DNA of 64,000 nt from GCA-2716065 sp036123135 (GTDB taxonomy: Bacteria; Bacteroidota; Bacteroidia; Flavobacteriales_D; Parvicellaceae), in assembly GCA_036123135.1 (NCBI GenBank), contig JAZADZ010000011.1:1-64000 (forward strand). Direction: 5' to 3'. Position 1 is the stretch's first letter. Every line of letters starts with the position of its first letter. Both the position numbers and the translations under genes were made by a program. This document shows, piece by piece, positions 62,615 to 64,000 of the stretch. The notes beneath the pieces were generated by a model that saw nothing but the letters and a program-made list of their open reading frames with translations, was not told the DNA's origin and ran no database searches.

Positions 62615-64000
62615 AGCTTGAAACCTATTATTAGAACATCATCAATTTGAGGTAATTTACCTTTCCAATCTGAAAACTTTTTCTCAAAAAATTTATCTCT
62701 TTTAAAAGAAATTTTAGTTGCTGAACTTAAAATATTTTCAAACTTATTTAAGCCTAAAGAACGGATTGAATTTCCTCCCAGCTGATCATAAAAGCCATCA
62801 GTATACATAAATACCCAATCTTCTTTTTCTAATAAAATTTCATGGCTCATAAAATCTCTTGATAATTTTTTGCTCCTGTTAGTGAATGACCCACCAACAG
62901 AAAACAGGTCAGCATCAATTTTTTCAACTCTATTTTTACCAACTATAGTAATTCCATTTCTAGCACCACTAAAGACTAGTTTACTATTTTCTTTATCAAC
63001 AACACACAAAGCAATATCCATTCCATCTTGAATTTCACCACCACTCTGCTGATCGAGAACTCTAACAATTTCAGAATTCAGTTCCTTTAAAATGTCGGAG
63101 GAATTTAAATTATTTCTTTGGATTATTTTATCCAATAATAAACTTCCCATCATACTCATGAACCCTCCAGGAACTCCATGTCCAGTACAGTCTACAGTCG
63201 CAATGACTGAAATGTTTCCGAAACATCTGTACCAATAAAAATCACCTCCAACAATATCTTTTGGTTGATAATAGACCATAAAGTCATCAAAGTATTTTTT
63301 CATCAATTTCTGCTCAGGTAATATTGAATTTTGAATCCTTCGAGCATAATTTATACTTTTTTTGATTTCTTTATTTTGCTGCTCTACCTTTTGCTTTTCA
63401 TCATTCAATTGCATTGTTCTTTGATTCACTTTCTGTTCAAGAGCCAATTGATTTTTTTTGAGTCTACTAGTACGAACAGCAATAACAACGTATATCAATA
63501 CCAAAAGAGTGGAAATTTCTAGGCAAATGAACCAATTTTCTTTCCAATAAGGCTTTGCAATCGAAAAAGAGTAGCTAACCACTTTGCTCTGTGTTTTATC
63601 AATGTTCTCAGCTTTAACTTTAAAAGTATAATCACCAGGCGACAAATTTACATATGTGCTAAAACTTTGTTTTGTTTTAGGACTCCATGATGTGTCTGAT
63701 GGTTCTAACTTAAAAGAATAGTTGATGTTTTTCGGACTTACATTTGTAATTGCTTTATAATCAAAAGTTAAATGATTTTGAAAGTGGAAAAAAACAGGAT
63801 TAGTAAAATCTATAATAGATTTAGTGGTGCCATTTATAAGCTTCCAATCTCCGACCTTGCTGTAATTTAGGCGTATGTCATTTATGTAAAGATTTGGCGG
63901 AACTAAATCTATTCGATCATAATTCAGCCTCAATTTTGAAATTGAAACTGTTCCAAACCAAATATTTCCTTTTTCATCAACAAAACTTGAATTTGTGTTG
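62611..64000 (-). CDS. Membrane sensor phosphatase, second copy (partial, 5' end outside the window)
   Basis: The frame continues to the window edge; upstream of the TTG at 63933 it still encodes SSFVDEKGNIWFGTV, a propeller repeat, so the gene starts beyond 64000. The part seen has a Y_Y_Y domain (YSFKLEPSDTSWSPKTKQSF, VNLSPGDYTFKVKAENID), one membrane segment (WFICLEISTLLVLIYVVI), a coiled linker and a SpoIIE/PP2C domain (DIVGGDFYWYR, VDCTGHGVPGGFMSMMG, YTDGFYDQLGG). Very like 56509-59670. It is convergent with the SiaC gene. Confidence 0.87.
   Translation of the reverse strand, partial: NTNSSFVDEKGNIWFGTVSISKLRLNYDRIDLVPPNLYINDIRLNYSKVGDWKLINGTTKSIIDFTNPVFFHFQNHLTFDYKAITNVSPKNINYSFKLEPSDTSWSPKTKQSFSTYVNLSPGDYTFKVKAENIDKTQSKVVSYSFSIAKPYWKENWFICLEISTLLVLIYVVIAVRTSRLKKNQLALEQKVNQRTMQLNDEKQKVEQQNKEIKKSINYARRIQNSILPEQKLMKKYFDDFMVYYQPKDIVGGDFYWYRCFGNISVIATVDCTGHGVPGGFMSMMGSLLLDKIIQRNNLNSSDILKELNSEIVRVLDQQSGGEIQDGMDIALCVVDKENSKLVFSGARNGITIVGKNRVEKIDADLFSVGGSFTNRSKKLSRDFMSHEILLEKEDWVFMYTDGFYDQLGGNSIRSLGLNKFENILSSATKISFKRDKFFEKKFSDWKGKLPQIDDVLIIGFKL

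Noticed and set aside
62611..63933. A complete 440-residue phosphatase starting at 63933
   Set aside because: The frame runs on to the window edge with a propeller repeat, so the TTG at 63933 is internal.
1..64000. tRNA genes, insertion sequences, prophage or integration sites
   Set aside because: No tRNA-like cloverleaf, transposase, integrase or terminal repeat was seen by eye in the intergenic regions; a tool-based scan could still find a weak case.

Overview
The window looks like a low-GC, densely packed chromosomal segment of a Bacteroidota, most likely Flavobacteriia-type, bacterium. The evidence is the set of type IX secretion system (T9SS) signatures: type A and type B C-terminal sorting domains, four PorP/SprF-like membrane proteins and a PorD/DUF4835 gene. 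Bacteroidota-style promoters (TTTG/TTG, a spacer of about 17-22 nt, TAnnTTTG), the bacillithiol gene bshA and the Rpb6-like omega subunit agree. I see no tRNA, rRNA, CRISPR, prophage or insertion sequence. Neighbouring genes often overlap or abut, and several convergent pairs share a four-base stop overlap.

Layout. 1-10.8 kb: end of a serA-like dehydrogenase, DUF1015, sucC, a LolD-like ATPase, a PorP/SprF protein, fadD, an orphan ArsS-type radical SAM enzyme, an acyl-CoA carboxylase carboxyltransferase and bshA. 10.8-18.5 kb: a type B T9SS cargo, a fused E1 alpha/beta 2-oxoacid dehydrogenase, a small barrel protein and three tandem paralogous T9SS cargo proteins. 18.5-23.4 kb: a phosphodiesterase-TPR-sulfotransferase fusion with an overlapping 48-residue micro-gene, DUF2279, a 59-residue protein and TerC. 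23.4-30.5 kb: a tightly coupled operon of giant type B cargo, PorP/SprF and an OmpA/DUF1573 protein. 30.6-39.4 kb: a membrane protein, GH3, an anchor-J cargo, a candidate minus-strand structured RNA, an ABC/FtsX pair, a thioredoxin, DUF1573, TraB/GumN and sucD. 39.5-50.6 kb: rpsA with a histone-like tail and structured leader, ribD, EamA, YigZ, then dapA-porD-coaBC-rpoZ-bamD, and a lipid pair (oxoamine synthase plus PlsC). 50.7-64 kb: a CotH/type B cargo plus PorP pair, further cargo proteins and a regulatory cluster.

The most interesting region is 56.5-64 kb. Two membrane sensor phosphatases (propeller plus Y_Y_Y plus SpoIIE/PP2C) flank a tandem-duplicated SiaB-like kinase and a SiaC-like phosphoprotein, resembling the SiaA/B/C partner-switching module. 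No diguanylate cyclase (SiaD) is visible, so the output is unknown. The SiaB-like reading frame extends upstream of any ATG, GTG or TTG, so its start is unresolved. Other points of note are the unidentified ~210-nt RNA at 33.4-33.6 kb and the phosphodiesterase-TPR-sulfotransferase fusion.
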